Part shown: piece by piece, positions 28,601 through 37,482 of the stretch
Layout of the letters: every line of letters starts with the position of its first letter
Position numbering within the stretch: the first letter of the stretch is position 1
Assembly: GCF_000346465.2 (NCBI RefSeq)
Contig: NC_034016.1
Location: forward strand, 2,247,352 to 2,311,351
Length of the DNA: 64,000 nucleotides
Source of the DNA: Prunus persica
Lineage: Eukaryota > Streptophyta > Magnoliopsida > Rosales > Rosaceae
Direction of reading: 5' to 3'
Notes under the pieces: model-generated
Told to the model about the DNA's origin: nothing
The model's input: the letters and a program-made list of their open reading frames with translations, nothing else
Database searches by the model: none
Position numbers and translations under genes: made by a program

Positions 28601-29281
28601 CCTCCCCGAAAAGTATTTCCAAGAAGAATTGTACTTTTCCATTCAAACAAGAATCAGAAAAATTGGCTGTGGAACTAATTTCCACTCGTACACACAAAGA
28701 ATTTGTAAAATGTAAGCTACTCCACTGGTTACATAGTCAGCAGATATATAGGGAAGAAAATAAGGTATAAAAAACATTTCCATCTCAAAACTTAAAGCTT
28801 CAGAAGTAAAGCCGTATGCCGTACGGTACCAAGAATAGAACAAATAAGCAAATGGACATTTTCAAACATTAAAAACTTTCCCAAAACTGCTCGGCATGCA
28901 TATTATTATCTTCCACAACTCAAGGAGATCAATCACAGTTGAATCATCATTGAGACTCTAATCTAAGCTTCACGAAGATTCATACTGGAAAAATTAAAAA
29001 TAAAGCACTAGTTTCAGAAATAAAATCAACAGCCGAAATTCGTTAAAGCCAAATAAAGAAATAAAAAAACTAATTCCAATACAGGAAAGGAAAGCGATCG
29101 AATTGGAATACCTAGCCGGCAAGCGATTGAAGTGAGCGTCCAACTGCTCACGAAAATCAGGTTGAGTCAAAGCGTCTTCATTACCGCTCTCCAACAAGCG
29201 GTTGTACACGTCGTAGTTGCTGAAGCTGACGAAGCTTCGAGGCGGTGACGAGCTCTCTCCGACGCCCTCGGTCAAATCCAT
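16618..29281 (-). CDS. ACT-domain Raf-like Ser/Thr/Tyr protein kinase (STY8/17/46-like)
   Basis: Sixteen exons with GT-AG introns, read on the minus strand: 29112-29281, 28134-28248, 27480-27607, 27237-27344, 25710-25782, 24898-25008, 24434-24484, 24220-24359, 24030-24137, 21809-21882, 20034-20209, 18324-18419, 17820-17900, 17678-17728, 16737-16877, 16618-16647. They sum to 1653 nt, 550 residues plus stop, with phases that fit throughout. Residues 1-170 are the family N terminus ([20 protein letters not shown], then an Asp run). Residues about 175-235 form an ACT-like domain ([20 protein letters not shown]). The kinase domain is about 283-540: Gly loop [16 protein letters not shown] Lys312, HRDLKTAN with Asp406, DFG Asp424, TYRWMAPE to Glu450. 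The start MDLTEG fits the family start. The last exon codes only nine residues (EISEATNGA). Exon 4 may start six bases later (27338). Family kinases are cytosolic MAP3K-like group C enzymes; Arabidopsis STY8/17/46 phosphorylate chloroplast transit peptides. Arginine before the catalytic Asp (HRD) and all catalytic residues are present, so it is probably active. Confidence 0.95.
21047..21480 (-). mobile_element. Possible LINE/retroposed 3' remnant in kinase intron 9-10 region
   Basis: Inside the intron between kinase exons 10 and 11. Read on the minus strand it ends in TTCTATTAATGAAAGTATG followed by an A-rich stretch, the style of plant LINE 3' ends, as at 49317. No coding homology recognised. 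Confidence 0.3.
21993..22753. mobile_element. Long-TIR non-autonomous element in kinase intron 9
   Basis: Ends GTCCCGTTCTCCT and AGGAGAACGGGAC start inverted repeats of about 95 bp that share TTGGATTAAATCCAAC, GCAACTGC/GCAGTTGC and TAGACTG(T)TG/CAGTCTAAA. Flanks CAACTTACA and AACCTAAAA could be a decayed 9-bp target duplication, which would suggest Mutator type. The interior is AT-rich and non-coding. It sits in the intron between kinase exons 9 and 10 (21883-24029) without disturbing splice sites. Confidence 0.7.
24785..24798. repeat. Poly(C) tract of 14
   Basis: Fourteen C in a row within the kinase intron between exons 6 and 7. Unusual in this AT-rich context; its length is prone to sequencing error. 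Confidence 0.85.
25835..26110 (-). mobile_element. Possible retroposed 3' fragment in kinase intron 4
   Basis: Starts with a T run on the plus strand followed by AAGAGAAATGAAGTTTTATC, that is, a poly(A)-tailed sequence on the minus strand. The style matches the LINE 3' end at 49317-49360. No protein similarity seen. Confidence 0.35.
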
Positions 29282-29544
29282 AGGAATCTCAAGTCAGCAG
29301 GTGTTCCATGAAAATATGGAGAAGGAGAAGTTGATCAGCAGAGGATCTTTGACTGTTGGTAGAATCTGAGAAGAAGACGAGGATAGGCTCGGAATTCGCT
29401 GAGAAAGTGGAGGGCAATCTCGTCATACAAATGTACTGTAGCAGCGTGAACTTTCTAGAGCGAGAGAAGACTAGTTTGAAGGAGAAGAAATGAAATGAGA
29501 AGGACCTGGGCGCTCGTCTCCATAGTCCTCGCTCCGTCCCCAGC

Positions 29545-31505
29545 TGAGCTAAGACAATGCCATTTTTTTATATATATATATTTTTCCTTTTTTTTATTAT
29601 TATTTAATTATTAATTATTATTATTAATATAGTGGGAGTGGATAGGGTTGAAAATTGTGGGGCAATATAAAAACTGTTTGTGACTGAAGAGAATGCCGCG
29701 CGTATTGGGAACAATTGCTGTGATGTTGTCGTTCAAGATTAAATGGCCTGCAGTTTATACGGGATCCCGCATGTCATACCATAATTATGACGTAGCTCAC
29801 GCCATAGGCCTCAGCAGCGGTGGGTTGTGATAAGCTGACGGGCCGGTGACCACAATTACAAATTTCCTGTCTTAAATTTAGTAGTTGTATAAGTACTTAT
29901 TTTTTCACTCTTTTTTTTCCATTTATATTGTCATTTAATGTAATTACAAAAGTATTTAAAAATAAAAACGAGTGACCAATGGGTTCCCACCATGTGGTGG
30001 TGGATTCCCCCTCCACCCCATGACAGTGTCAATGGTACCCATGATCGAACCCTAGTGGGGTTTCTTTCCTCCAATGTAATAAAAACAAAAGAGAGTGTAA
30101 GTAGATAAAAGTGGAGTGAAAAAATTATATCCCTTTATTTATTTAGACTATTAATTAAGAGAATCAAATAATATTATTTGTTATTTTCCAATTAAGTAAT
30201 TAATAATATAATGTTAATTTTACTAATTACTTCCTTATTCACTCTCTTACTATAAGAAACACCCATCCAATCTGAAGGTATTGAAGCAACCAAAAAGAGA
30301 GGAAAAACATGACATGGGAGTACAAAGTATGTTTAATGAAATTGTAGTAATTTATAATTATAATTTCTTTATAATAATGATTTAATATAATTAAGGGCTC
30401 ATAATTTGACAGCTACCTTATAATGACGGACATGGCCTCTTCTCGTTATAATAATATTATAATTATTCGCATGTGTTGCATATGTGAAGATTGACGATAT
30501 TGTACGAGAAAATAATAATAGAATGTTTGTTTTTTTAATAAGAGAAATTACTCCTATAAAGAACTACGTCCTCACCAAGAATGGTTATTATTATTATTAT
30601 TTTTAAAATACTACATATAAGCTAGGACCACATTATGATTTGGGTTATGTGTAGATGGGACAAGGTCAAGATTAATGGTTCGTTTGCAATATTTACAAAA
30701 CGGCATCTCGAGTCGAGATAGACTTTAAGAAGTTGAAGTGATGGTGAGCCCTTCACCTAAATTGGGTGTGGGAGATTATTGGGAAGGTGTTAAAAAATAT
30801 AACAATTGATATCATAGCTTGATTTCGCTACAATACATTTGGTTCAAGTTGGAGAGGTAACTTAATTAAATTCTTACACAGATGGATAAAGGTGGAGCGG
30901 GCTAGTAGAGTAAGGGCTAGTGGAGAAAAGGCTCAAGGAAATCCTAGGGGTGGCTAACTAGGTGGAGCAAGGGCTCCTAACAAGGCTCGAGAAAATCCTA
31001 GACTTAAGTAGGGCAAGGGCTTCTAGCAAGACTTAAGAAATTATTGTCTGTAGAGGTTGAGTTGTAGGGACCACGTCATCCTCAAAAAGTGTGAGTGTTG
31101 TAACAGTCGGATTACTTTGGCTTAGATCTCGTCAATGTGGAGATTATTGGTGTATGTTGCTCGATGCAAGTCATGATGCATAAGTCCTACATTAAAGAAT
31201 ACAATAATAATTTATGGTTCAAATATATGTAGTTAACTTATAGTTTCACCGGAGCCCTTTAAGTTAAAACGCCACATAGAGGTCCATTGGGCCTAATCTC
31301 ACCTAAAGTATTGGACCTAGATGGTTAGGGTGAGGATTTATATGTATTAAAAGAGGTATTGTTTTGCCTGAAATTTGAATTAAATTCACTAAAAGAACAA
31401 TTAAGTTAAACTCATTAACTTGATAAAGGAAGCATGAGGTGTATTTTTGTAATTATATTTTCTCTCTTATACTAATTGTCCAATCAATCTGTCTCATCTT
31501 TGAGA
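29545..31505. other. Intergenic region upstream of the kinase gene
   Basis: Contains the presumed kinase promoter (very AT-rich 29560-29640) and a MITE. Around 30890-31060 there are loosely repeated phrases of GGGCTNNTAGCAAGG and GAAAATCCTAGAC type, and 31070-31320 resembles retroelement-like non-coding sequence that I cannot classify. No gene recognised. Confidence 0.5.
29899..30125. mobile_element. MITE, family C copy 1
   Basis: Right arm AGTGTAAGTAGATAAAAGTG and GAGTGAAAAAATT matches the right arm of 57059-57215 at about 29 of 32 positions. The left end TTTTTTCACTC is its inverted counterpart. About 227 bp, non-coding, with a GGTTCCCACCATGTGGTGG centre. Confidence 0.55.
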
Positions 31506-31645
31506 TCTACTAGATAGCAGTCATTCTTCACAAGTTGGTATATCCATGCCTCTCTTATACTTATATTCTTGGTTTTTAAGATAATCTACTAGATAGTAGT
31601 CATTCTTCACAAGTTGGTATAGCCAAGCCTCTCTTCAACTTTTAT
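31506..31645. repeat. 79-bp tandem duplication
   Basis: Unit 1 (31506-31584) and unit 2 (from 31585) share TCTACTAGATAG(C/T)AGTC and CACAAGTTGGTATA with few differences. Unit 2 is cut by the transposon at 31646-33327 and resumes at 33337 with TCTTGGTTTTT, as in unit 1. Confidence 0.85.
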
Positions 31646-33327
31646 ACAAAATTAGTGAAACACCCATTCTTAGACATGAAACTATGAATATACCCTACAC
31701 TATTTAAAACATAGAAACACACCCAAAATAAACCCAAAAATCAACAATTGTATGTTTTTTATTTTAATTAATAAGATGAAATATCTTTATTACCCTTTTT
31801 AGCATTAAATTAGTTTTGGATCTCGTTTGAAGCCTCCCTCAGATTTGACAACCTCAGGTCTGAAGCCTCAAGCCCTCCGCTGGGATTTCCAGGAAATCAG
31901 CTAGACTTGCTTATTGTGGTCTTTTCGGCCTTTCCTTGATCGTTTCTTGGATCCTTAGAGAAGTCGGAGCTCCTCTGTTAAAGAAAATCCCATGTGAGTC
32001 CCATTCTTCACTGACCCTTTTCGTTTTTTTGAACTAATTTTAATTGGGTATGTGAGAAATGATCAGATTTTGCATAGCTTCCATGAAATCCCAATAGGCC
32101 CAAGCAAAGGACTATTGATTTTGATTGTTGAGCCCTTCTCAAAGACATACTTTGGTCATGTGTGGCAGAAGATCCCTCATCGCTGATAGTAAGAGTAGGG
32201 TTTGGGGGCTGTACTTTGATCTTGTATGGGAAATCCAAGAAATATACAAGTCATTTTTTAAGAGGGAATGCCAGGGCACAGGAACTTGGAGGTGGTGTTG
32301 GTGTTTAGGCCCAGGTTTTGGGTTCACCAGTCACACTGAAAAATTACTTGATTTGAAGAAGAGCAAAGTCATTCTGGCCCCCATGCTACCCAAACCTTTC
32401 TAGCGTAAAAGATACGCAGCAGTAAGGGAGGGCACGATTAGCAGATTGAGCCATATCAATTCTTCTAACCCAAATCCTTTCAACCAGCAACTATTGTTGA
32501 GATGGAGTCATTCTCTGTATTTTTATCATTGTTGAGTATTGATTTTGAGTGGTATGGAGTTGTACACTTTTATCATACCTATTATGCAAATAAAATGATG
32601 TAGTCGTTAACTTCCAGTAAGTGGTATGAACAGTTGAAATATTGTTCATACCATGCAATTGAGTTGATTTCTATAATATAATATTAACAATGTACTTTTA
32701 TGACATAGTATTAACAGATTTTCAGTGACAAAACATGCTCTATATTTTGCTCTATATATAGCTATGCACTTGAAGTTTGTGATAGGCATAATGTGATTTT
32801 TACTAGGGAGATAGTTCTATGACATAGTATTAACAATTTACTTTTTTTTTTCTTGTAGAGATATTTCCTTTTGCTTTTGCGATTGTTTCTGGTGAAATTA
32901 TGGACAATTGGAGGTGGTTTCTGAAAAGGATATCGGATGTCTTGTTGGGCTATTTTGGATTTTTTTTTTTGGTTGATTTTTTTGTAAGTAATGGTATTAA
33001 CAATGTACTTCTATGACATGGTATTAACAATGTACTTCTATGACATGGTATTAACAATGTACTTCTATAATATAGTATTAACAATGTACTTCTATGATAT
33101 GGTATTAACAATGTACTTCGGGCTTGCTGGGCTTATTTTGGGTTTTTTTTGAGTTTTTTATGTTGGGCTTGTTTTAAGTTTATCAATGGCAATCATGTAA
33201 TTTATAGGAACTTTAACACTCATTTTTTATGTAGTAAATGGATTTTGGGTGTGTTTCTAAAGTGCATTTCGTGTGGGGTTTTTTTATAATTTCAGCTCCT
33301 ATTTTGGGTATATTAGTGAATCTCCCC
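31646..33327. mobile_element. Mutator-like element, 1682 bp, perfect 9-bp TSD
   Basis: Flanked by AACTTTTAT at 31637-31645 and 33328-33336, the 9-bp target duplication of Mutator elements. The terminal regions (31646-31740 and 33235-33327) are inverted relative to each other with shared AGAAACACACCCAAAA, TGAAA(C/T)(T)AT and TAATATACCC-like blocks, roughly 90 bp and diverged. No transposase ORF. The interior 31850-32400 has balanced base composition unlike the ends and may be captured sequence, but I recognise no protein. It also holds a 27-bp tandem repeat. Confidence 0.8.
32993..33119. repeat. 27-bp tandem repeat, 4.7 copies
   Basis: Units start at 32993, 33020, 33047, 33074 and 33101 with consensus GGTATTAACAATGTACTTCT plus ATGACAT. 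Single diverged copies lie outside the array at about 32683-32712 and 32811-32840, within the same transposon. Confidence 0.95.
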
Positions 33328-33723
33328 AACTTTTATTCTTGGTTTTTTTTTCTCAATAATTTTATTCTTTTAATTAGTCATCAGTAGTGGAGACAAAAAA
33401 AATTTCATAAAAGGGCACCTTAGATATCAAAAGTTAATTTTCTTTTGCGTGACAATCGACCTAATTTCTTACATAATATGATAAATCAGTAAGCCAAATC
33501 CTTTTCTCCAATTTATTTTATGTTACTGAATCTCTTTGAATTTATAAGATTAAATTTAAAACAAAAGATATTGTGCAAATAAGGTTAATTTTATAATCTA
33601 TGTTGTATGGACACGAATACGACGACACGGAAAACGACAAATTTCAAAAAACTAGAATACGGGGACATGGCAATCAAAACATAATAATTTATAATAATAC
33701 TTATAATAGTACTTATATATATG

Positions 33724-34027
33724 CAGTCCTCTTCCATTGAGGGACACCCCTTATAGGGCTCACTCCGAATTGTATTTCACTAATCTAAATCATTTATTTT
33801 GTAGATACTCATTCAAAAACCACTCAATTGAGTTATTGAAATTTTAGTATTTTCTTGAAGCACCGCGTTCATTGATTTTGTAGGACACAATTGGATATCG
33901 AAACGGTTTCCGATTTGTCAAATTTTTTGTTGATTTGGATCATTGGAAAAAAAAAATTGTAAGGTACCCTAAAGGGCGTCCCTAAAATAAAATTATCTGA
34001 GGGATCCCTCAATAAAAGGGGACTAAA
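33724..34027. mobile_element. MITE, family B copy 2
   Basis: About 304 bp. Ends CAGTCCTCTTCCATTGAGGG and CCCTCAATAAAAGGGGACT are imperfect inverted repeats. The centre matches 9186-9570. It appears to interrupt older repetitive sequence, since phrases such as ACACGAATACGACGACACGG (left) and TCCAAATATCCGACACTT (right) look like halves of one repeat. Confidence 0.7.
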
Positions 34028-34990
34028 TACATATGTATTGATGTTGATACTCCAATTTCACAATACTTATATATAGTGAAATTCAAGTTTTCTAAGCCTT
34101 TGTAGTTTATTAATTTTATATGAATTAACACATTAGTTGATCTTGAGTACGAATTGACCTTTATTCAGAGAGTATCCTGACTATGTATGGAAAGTGTATT
34201 GATCATAGACACGATGTTAACTGTTGAACACAAGTATCCAAAGAATGTCCAAATATCCGACACTTAAGCTTAGTGGAGTGTCCATTCAACTTAGTTTACA
34301 ATCATCAACAGGAAGGCGAATGTGCCTTTATCTTTCAACACATAAGTCATAGTTGACTTCATCCATCAGGTTATGTTTTGGAATGCATGCACTAAGAAAA
34401 AAGCCAAATAAAGGGAAAAAAAGAAAAAAGAAAAAAAGGTCTATCCACGAGTATAGATAGCTCATAAGGAGCAACTTTCTAGCGGTACTAGTATATAGAT
34501 CGAGTTTCTTTTCTTTATTTTTTAAAATCAATTAAACACCTCAAATGGTTGTTAGGATTAATAATTTCGTAATTATTTAAGTATGCATGCGTAAATAATT
34601 GCCGCTAATAAAAATATTTATGTAAATATATTTGTGTAACAATCATACCACCCAAAACCTGACACCTCAAATTGTTGTTAGGATTGGAGATTTAATACCC
34701 TAAAAAGTGTTCAGCAAGATAGCTTTTGGATGAGAAGTTCACCTTTTTTTTTTCCTTTTTAAAATTTATCAAATAAGGTCACCCATTTAATTTGATAGAA
34801 TATGCAACATTCATAGCACACACATAATTGTAAATTTAAATTGGCGTTGGGTCATTTAAATTGGTCAATTGTTAGGTTCACTAAACAAGGGAGAAACTTG
34901 ATGGTGTGTTTGGTAAACAATGGGTCCTATTCTGATTTTCTATATCTATAATGGGAGAACTGGTCCAGAGTTGCTATAGGTCCATGAGTC

Positions 34991-35150
34991 ATTCTATAGT
35001 GAGGGTATTATATATAGCCTTTATGTGAGATTTATTTCTTAATCGTTAGATTAGGCTAACTAATTTGATTCGACGACTAATCAATTTTATCAAACGATTA
35101 ATAAATAAGATCTCACCTAAGGATCATATATAAGGTTTTCACCATAAAAT
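34991..35150. mobile_element. Foldback MITE, family D
   Basis: Present in copy A and absent at the matching place in copy B, where TAGCTCCATGTC runs straight into TTTCAGATGAC. The arms ATTCTATAGTGAGGG...TGTGAGATTTATTTCTTAATCG and the mirrored right end pair over about 55 bp. Confidence 0.75.
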
Positions 35151-35364
35151 TCTTGCTAGGTCCGTGCCTTTCAGATGACAGTGATTTTTTATTTATCAAT
35201 TTCGTATATATTAATCATAATTTATAATCCAAAAGTAAATGCTTTCAGAATCAGAAACTGTAGCTAATGGTGGCAAAGGAGAAATGACATCTCTGACTTC
35301 AGCATCACTTTACCAAATGGTATGACCAAAATCATCCAAATTAAGGCTGTTTGATGAGAAACAC

Positions 35365-35493
35365 TTGTGTGAAATGGAGATAGTAATATTTTATTATTTT
35401 TGGCCAATCAAAGTATGCTGCGTGTAATTTTTTCACGTAGCAGTTTATGATTGGTTTGGGGTAGCAAAATAGTGCTATTCTCATTTCATACAA
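35365..35493. mobile_element. Foldback MITE, family A copy 2
   Basis: The whole 129 bp folds back: outer arms TTGTGTGAAATGGAGATAGT and ACTATTCTCATTTCATACAA in inverted order, inner arms CCAATCAAAGTATGCTGCGTG and CACGTAGCAGTTTATGATTGG. Absent from copy B of the segmental duplication, so it inserted after the duplication. Confidence 0.82.
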
Positions 35494-35867
35494 ACTTTTC
35501 AGTTGTTTCGGACCACCAAAAAAAAAAAAGAGCTTGTATTTTATTGGAAATTTTGTGCACCAAGAAGAATCACAATATTAATCTCCATTTCCTTTAATAA
35601 TTTCACAAAGGTCAATTGAAGATTGCCCATAATAAAGTTAAAGCATTCTTCATTGCAAGTTGCAACCATACTGAACTAAATGGCATCCTGAAAATAAAAT
35701 TCAATCTTTATATTTAAACTGGAGGGCATCATAGTAGTTCTTTAACATGTAAAGAAGAAACAAATGGTAAAAAAATTAAACACAAGGAACAAAAACACTA
35801 CCAAGGATAAAATCTATATGAGATTTACCAAGAAAAATGTGTGTATTAATGAGATGCCCAAAACAAA

Positions 35868-36045
35868 AAGATTTGTTGACGCGCAATAATAACCGAGTTC
35901 AGTCTTACCAGTAAGGGCAGGACATGTGGAGTGCCTTGAGCAGACCGAAGGACACATCAACACCGCCCACTCCCGTGTCCGCCAGAGTTTACACTCCCAC
36001 TTCAGCTCGGGGACTGACCCGACCGTGTGCTAGTTAATGAGATAC
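35868..36045. other. GC-richer island between the duplicated segments
   Basis: About 180 bp with phrases such as GTAAGGGCAGGACATGTGG and CGGGGACTGACCCGACCG, clearly richer in GC than its surroundings. It has no counterpart in either duplicate. No ORF or known motif; perhaps a fragment of a GC-rich retrotransposon. Confidence 0.45.
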
Positions 36046-36140
36046 ATCAAATATATGGACAATTGAAAACCTCACCTCAAATAGAGAAGAAAAGTATTAC
36101 TAAATTTTTGTAGCTATAATTGTGTAAAGATCATAGCACT

Positions 36141-37482
36141 TAAACACCTCAAATGGTTGTTAGGATTAGTGATTTAACAGTTAACCATAAAAAAAAGTTT
36201 CATATCGTACTTATTTAAGCATGCATGCGTAAGCAATTGACGCTAACTAAAATCTTTATGTAAATATATTTGTGTAACAATCACACCACCGAAAACCTCA
36301 CGCCTCAAATTATTGTCAGGAAAGGAGGTTTAAAAAGAGTTCAGCAAAATGGCTCTCAGATAAAAGTTCACCTTTTTTTCCTTCTTTCCTTGTCAGATAA
36401 GGTCACCCATTTCACTTGATAAGAATATGCAACATTGACAGCACCACATAATTGTATATTTAAATTGAACATTAATAACATAGATTATGTCTGGATATGA
36501 GCATTGGACACAATCTTAGATAGATTTAATTGGTCAATTGTGAGGTTCACTGAATCAGAGGGAGTTTTTTTTTTTGTTTTTTTGTTCAAACTGGAATAAC
36601 AATGGGCAAAATGCCAAAGTTACAATGCTAGAGTCCAGAGCTAAGGGACAACTGCAACCACAAAAACAGAGCATACAAATACAAAGACTAGAGGAAACAA
36701 AGGTAGGAGACAACCCAACCAACCGGCGGTGGCATCGTCAAATTCCTCACTAGTTCCAAACTAGTAATGGGGTGGACAAGGTAACCCATCCTCATTAAGA
36801 ATGCCTACCAGCGAGGATGGGGTCTATTGACCCAAAAAGATGGGCTCATCCTCGACATGTTGGTGTGTTTGGTAAACAATGGGTCCTATCCAGACTTTCT
36901 ATACCTATACTGGGGGGAACTGGGTCCAGAGCCTGAGCTATAGCTCCATGTCTTTCAGATGACATTGATATTATCAATTATATATTAATCATAATTTATA
37001 ATCCAAAAGAAGAAAAAGAAAATGCTTTCAGAATCAGAAACTGGAGCTAAAGGTGGAAAAAGAGAAATGGAATCTCTGACTTGAGCATCATTTTATCAAA
37101 TGGCATGTCCAAAATCATCCACATTAAGGTTGATCCAGCTTGTATTTTATTGGAAATTTTGTGCACCAAGAAGAATCACAATATAAATCCTCCTTTGTGC
37201 ACCAAGAATCACAATATTAATATCTTCATTACCTTCTTCAATAATTTCACAAAAGTCAATGCCCATCAATGGCTTTACCTACCTGTTGAAGATTGCCAAT
37301 AATAAAGTTAAAGCATTCTTCATTGCAAGCTAAATCTTAATGGCATCCTGAAAATAAAATTCAATCTTATATTTTAAACTGGGGGACATCATAGTAGTTC
37401 TTTAACATGTAAAGAAGAAACAAATGGTAAAAAAAAAAAAAAAAAAAAAAAATTAAACACAAGGAACAAAAACACTACCAAA
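36141..37482. repeat. Segmental tandem duplication, copy B
   Basis: Partner of 34533-35805, offset 1608 bp. It differs by many substitutions, by a poly(T)-headed insertion at 36565-36856, by a small internal duplication of TTTGTGCACCAAGAA-CACAATA near 37150-37220, and by a 24-base poly(A) near 37429. Confidence 0.9.
36565..36856 (-). mobile_element. Poly(A)-tailed retroposon in copy B
   Basis: About 290 bp missing from copy A. On the plus strand it begins with an 11-T run, a G, then seven T, so on the minus strand it is a tailed insert typical of L1-driven retroposition. It contains GGGGTGGACAAGGTAACCCATC and no ORF I recognise. Confidence 0.7.

Larger units (their letters stand above)
34533..35805. 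repeat. Segmental tandem duplication, copy A
   Basis: Aligns from TAAACACCTCAAATGGTTGT to CAAAAACACTACCAA with 36141-37482. Copy-specific insertions are the MITEs at 34991-35150 and 35365-35493. No gene is recognised inside either copy. Confidence 0.9.

Noticed and set aside
32993..33119. CRISPR-like array
   Set aside because: Directly abutting tandem units without spacers, in a plant transposon.
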